Assembly: GCA_015060005.1 (NCBI GenBank)
Contig: SUZI01000012.1
Span: forward strand, 1 to 43,974
Origin: Rikenellaceae bacterium
Lineage (GTDB): Bacteria > Bacteroidota > Bacteroidia > Bacteroidales > Rikenellaceae
Reading direction: 5' to 3'
DNA length: 43,974 nt
The notes beneath the pieces were generated by a model. That model made no database searches. It saw only the letters and a program-made list of their open reading frames with translations, and was not told where the DNA came from. The position numbers were made by a program, and so were the translations under genes. Below, piece after piece: positions 42,132 through 43,974 of this stretch (position 1 is the stretch's first letter; each line of letters opens with the position of its first letter).

Positions 42132-43049
42132 CTATTTTATCTCTTGAAGTCTGCTCTGCATATGTTCCACCTCCTTGAGAATATATTGCTCAAACTCTGG
42201 GGAGTCTACAATCTCTATATCGCTCATAAGTCCCAGAACAAAGCGGCTGATACCTATGTAGTTACACACCTGAGTGTCGAGCAACCAATGGTTGTCGTCA
42301 ATCTGTGTCATATCCCGCTCCGAAAGAGGGTACTCCTCGGTCATTAGGTTACGAGCCATAACACCCACCTTCAACTGTACTCGCTTCTGCTCAAAGCCCA
42401 TCATACGGAAGATGTCGATATAACCCTCGCGGTGCTCGGTGGTGTGTTGCCACTCCTGCTGCAACACCTCAACAGAGCCTACACGTGCGGTGTTGAAGAG
42501 TTTGTTCATACCGCTCTCGGGCTCATAACACCATATCTGTATGTAGTTGGTGGTAAATCCAAAAGGTTCAACCAGGCGGTCGCGGATGATGCCTGTGTGC
42601 GATGATGCATAGTTCTTCAGCACCACCTGACGCTTACCCTCGATAGCCTCTATTATGTGGTTGATATTGATTGCATTCTTGCCCTTTACGATGCTGTTTG
42701 CCATCGATGTGCAGTTGTATACCGAGGTGAGTTTCTTTCGCAGGTTTTGCTTCAGCATATTGGTATCATCTAAAGCTTCAATAAGTTGATTGACGATGTG
42801 AGCCTCCTCATCGGTGAAGTGGATAAGCTGCGATATGCTCTTGAAATATTTACTCTCCTTGCCCAAACGATATACGCCGCCATCAACCTTCTGCACTACG
42901 AAGCCGGCATCTTTGAAGGTCTCTATGTAGCGGTATATCGAGCGTGGCGAGGTCTCTAATCGCTCAGCCAAATCCTCTACGGTGTAGTTCACATTGCCCG
43001 TCATCATCTTCATCAGACGTAGCACTCTCTCAATCTTGGGTTGATCCAT
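42132..43049 (-). CDS. WYL-domain transcriptional regulator
   Basis: A 305-residue regulator. The N-terminal HTH_11/DeoR-like winged helix (about 1-60) reads VEDLAERLETSPRSIYRYIETFKDAGF. A linker helix region is followed by the WYL domain (about 130-215), with VVLKNYASSH, RLVEPFGFTTNYIQIWCYEPES in the place of the WYL triad, and a WCX-like C-terminal extension to the end. WYL proteins sense nucleic-acid or nucleotide-like ligands in several defence and DNA-damage systems. ATG 43049 is used: the GTG at 43067 would fall inside the -7 box. It is divergent from the GNAT gene; the HD-hydrolase gene follows on the same strand after 158 bp. Confidence 0.87.
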   Translation of the reverse strand: MDQPKIERVLRLMKMMTGNVNYTVEDLAERLETSPRSIYRYIETFKDAGFVVQKVDGGVYRLGKESKYFKSISQLIHFTDEEAHIVNQLIEALDDTNMLKQNLRKKLTSVYNCTSMANSIVKGKNAININHIIEAIEGKRQVVLKNYASSHTGIIRDRLVEPFGFTTNYIQIWCYEPESGMNKLFNTARVGSVEVLQQEWQHTTEHREGYIDIFRMMGFEQKRVQLKVGVMARNLMTEEYPLSERDMTQIDDNHWLLDTQVCNYIGISRFVLGLMSDIEIVDSPEFEQYILKEVEHMQSRLQEIK

Positions 43050-43066
43050 AATAGAAGCAGTTTTCA

Positions 43067-43097
43067 CAAAAGTATCAAATTTTTATTATGTATCAAA
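43067..43097 (-). promoter_or_regulatory. Promoter of the WYL regulator gene
   Basis: Minus-strand TTTG (43094-43097), 19-bp spacer and TACTTTTG (43067-43074), a full consensus match. It decides the ATG start at 43049. Confidence 0.75.
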
Positions 43098-43154
43098 GTG
43101 TTCGCTGCTATAATTTGTCTATTTGTGTCAAAAATTTTTTCTGCTTACGATTTT

Positions 43155-43170
43155 TGACAATCGTCTGTCA
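43155..43170. promoter_or_regulatory. Candidate operator (TGACA-N6-TGTCA palindrome)
   Basis: Inverted repeat TGACA/TGTCA in the divergent WYL/GNAT intergenic region; another TGTCA is at 43126-43130. The same half-site occurs twice upstream of the HD operon. It could be the WYL protein's binding site. Confidence 0.35.
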
Positions 43171-43191
43171 TAAAATCTTTTCCGTATGATA

Positions 43192-43222
43192 TTTGAAGTT
43201 ATGCTGCAAAATAGTACCTTTG
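43192..43222 (+). promoter_or_regulatory. Promoter of the GNAT gene
   Basis: TTTG (43192-43195), 19-bp spacer and TACCTTTG (43215-43222), 7 bp before the ATG at 43230, so a near-leaderless transcript. Confidence 0.75.
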
Positions 43223-43229
43223 TTGTGTT

Positions 43230-43718
43230 ATGAACATTCGACGAGCAGAACATAGTGATATTGAATCAATGCTGAGAATATTTGCCCACGCACGCGAGTT
43301 TATGGCGTCGTATGGTAATGATAGTCAGTGGGGTGGCGATTACCCGAGCAGAGAACTCATCCAACACGATATTGCCGAAGGCAACGCCTTTGTTGTAGAG
43401 AATGATGGAGGTGTGGTATGTGCGACATTTTGTCATATAATAGGCAATGATGCGACCTATCAAACTATTGAAGGAGAGTGGCTTAATGATAATCCGTATG
43501 GCACTATTCATCGCATAGCAAGTGATGGTACGATGCAAGGAGTCTTTCGCTATGTTTTGCGTTGGGCATTGCTTAGATGTCCTAATCTGCGAATTGATAC
43601 GCATAAGGATAACCTGCCGATGCTACATCTTCTTGATAAGGAGGGTTTTACACATTGTGGTGTGATATATTGTCATAATGGTACACCTCGCGAAGCCTTC
43701 CAAAAAGAAACTGTCTAA
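43230..43718 (+). CDS. GNAT family N-acetyltransferase
   Basis: A 162-residue acetyltransferase of the GNAT fold. The N-terminal strand-helix MNIRRAEHSDIESMLRIFAHAREFM is followed by the central sheet (AFVVENDGGVVCATFCHIIG). The region GTIHRIASDGTMQGVFRYVLRWAL corresponds to the acetyl-CoA binding strand, loop and helix, with a variant of the R/QxxGxG/A loop. The end is NLPMLHLLDKEGFTHCGVIY, a common GNAT motif. The substrate is unknown. The last codons and stop (GTCTAA) touch the start of the 129-bp tandem repeat. Confidence 0.87.
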   Translation: MNIRRAEHSDIESMLRIFAHAREFMASYGNDSQWGGDYPSRELIQHDIAEGNAFVVENDGGVVCATFCHIIGNDATYQTIEGEWLNDNPYGTIHRIASDGTMQGVFRYVLRWALLRCPNLRIDTHKDNLPMLHLLDKEGFTHCGVIYCHNGTPREAFQKETV

Positions 43719-43974
43719 CAAGGCTCTTTCGGCATCTGCCTTGCCAGAGAAATCCTCATTTACGCCAAGTAAACTGCGGTTTCTCAGTCTGCGAGCAGCT
43801 TCAAAATAGCTCTTGTTATACAGCTTCTACGTAAAAGGCGTGTCTTGCAAGGCTCTTTCGGCATCTGCCTTGCCAGAGAAATCCTCATTTACGCCAAGTA
43901 AACTGCGGTTTCTCAGTCTGCGAGCAGCTTCAAAATAGCTCTTGTTATACAGCTTCTACGTAAAAGGCGTGTCT
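43719..43974. repeat. 129-bp tandem repeat, at least two copies, running off the window
   Basis: Copy 1 is 43719-43847 and copy 2 is 43848-43974 (127 of 129 bases visible); the shared part is identical. Read on the minus strand, each unit is 43 codons with a single TAG, so the frame continues from unit to unit (KLYNKSYFEAARRLRNR..., ending in DTPFT-stop). This suggests repeated copies of the 3' end of a minus-strand gene lying to the right. No plus-strand gene is apparent. Confidence 0.88.

Noticed and set aside
43719..43974. CRISPR array
   Set aside because: The repeat is a continuous 129-bp tandem unit with identical sequence throughout; there are no short repeats separated by unique spacers and no cas genes.

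Overview
The window looks like a chromosomal segment from a member of the order Bacteroidales, most like Alistipes/Rikenellaceae, though the genus is an inference. The reasons are: TAnnTTTG -7 boxes with TTTG-like -33 boxes about 19-20 bp upstream of several genes and tRNAs; little use of Shine-Dalgarno sites; many lipoproteins with Cys-Ser-Asp-Asp-type starts; BspA-type leucine-rich repeats; BACON, DUF1573, DUF5683, DUF3575 and DUF6562-like proteins; and the parA-parB-DUF5683-lytic transglycosylase gene order known from Bacteroidetes. No phage, conjugation or CRISPR genes are visible.

Layout. 1-2225: a 5'-truncated BspA-like LRR gene, a convergent ion-channel gene and a small lipoprotein. 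2300-3040: tRNA-Met and tRNA-Pro, followed by a second copy of the tRNA-Pro tail and terminator. 3091-8453: four consecutive lipoprotein genes built from related modules. 8526-12069 (minus): DUF1573 protein, the two subunits of an Nfn/SudAB-type flavoprotein, and a small winged-helix protein. 12115-13213: tRNA-Asn and tRNA-Val, a duplicated tRNA-Val tail, and REP-like hairpins, then a truncated TlpA-type thioredoxin. 13898-19819 (minus): parA, parB, DUF5683, MltD-like transglycosylase, mnmE and a deoxyribosyltransferase-like gene. 19993-26270 (plus): CPBP protease, a SurA-like lipoprotein, SurA and a giant OstA-like protein, an envelope-biogenesis run. 26333-31171 (minus): iorA, iorB, aminotransferase and CoA-transferase, which fit aromatic amino acid fermentation to aryl acids. 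31327-33810 (minus): a dicarboxylate/amino-acid symporter and an MFS permease. 33995-40321 (minus): an outer-membrane OmpA/DUF3575 protein, a fimbrillin-like lipoprotein and a 1271-residue modular surface lipoprotein. 40763-43049 (minus): a WYL regulator, an alarmone-hydrolase-like HD protein and a coupled 85-residue protein. 43230-43974: a GNAT acetyltransferase and the start of a 129-bp tandem repeat that runs off the window.

The most unusual signal is shared by the two tRNA clusters. Downstream of both tRNA-Pro(GGG) and tRNA-Val(TAC), the tRNA tail (from the T-arm sequence GTTCGAATCC onward) and its terminator are repeated. In both places the second copy is immediately preceded by the same 56-57 bp sequence, which carries two inverted repeats. 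The two units (233 and 249 bp) look like members of a non-coding, tRNA-tail-targeting element family. Other signals worth attention are covarying REP-like hairpins next to the broken TlpA gene, three tandem Trp-motif modules in the giant surface protein, and TGTCA motifs that may link the WYL regulator to the HD-hydrolase operon. All calls are by eye from sequence; no database search was run.
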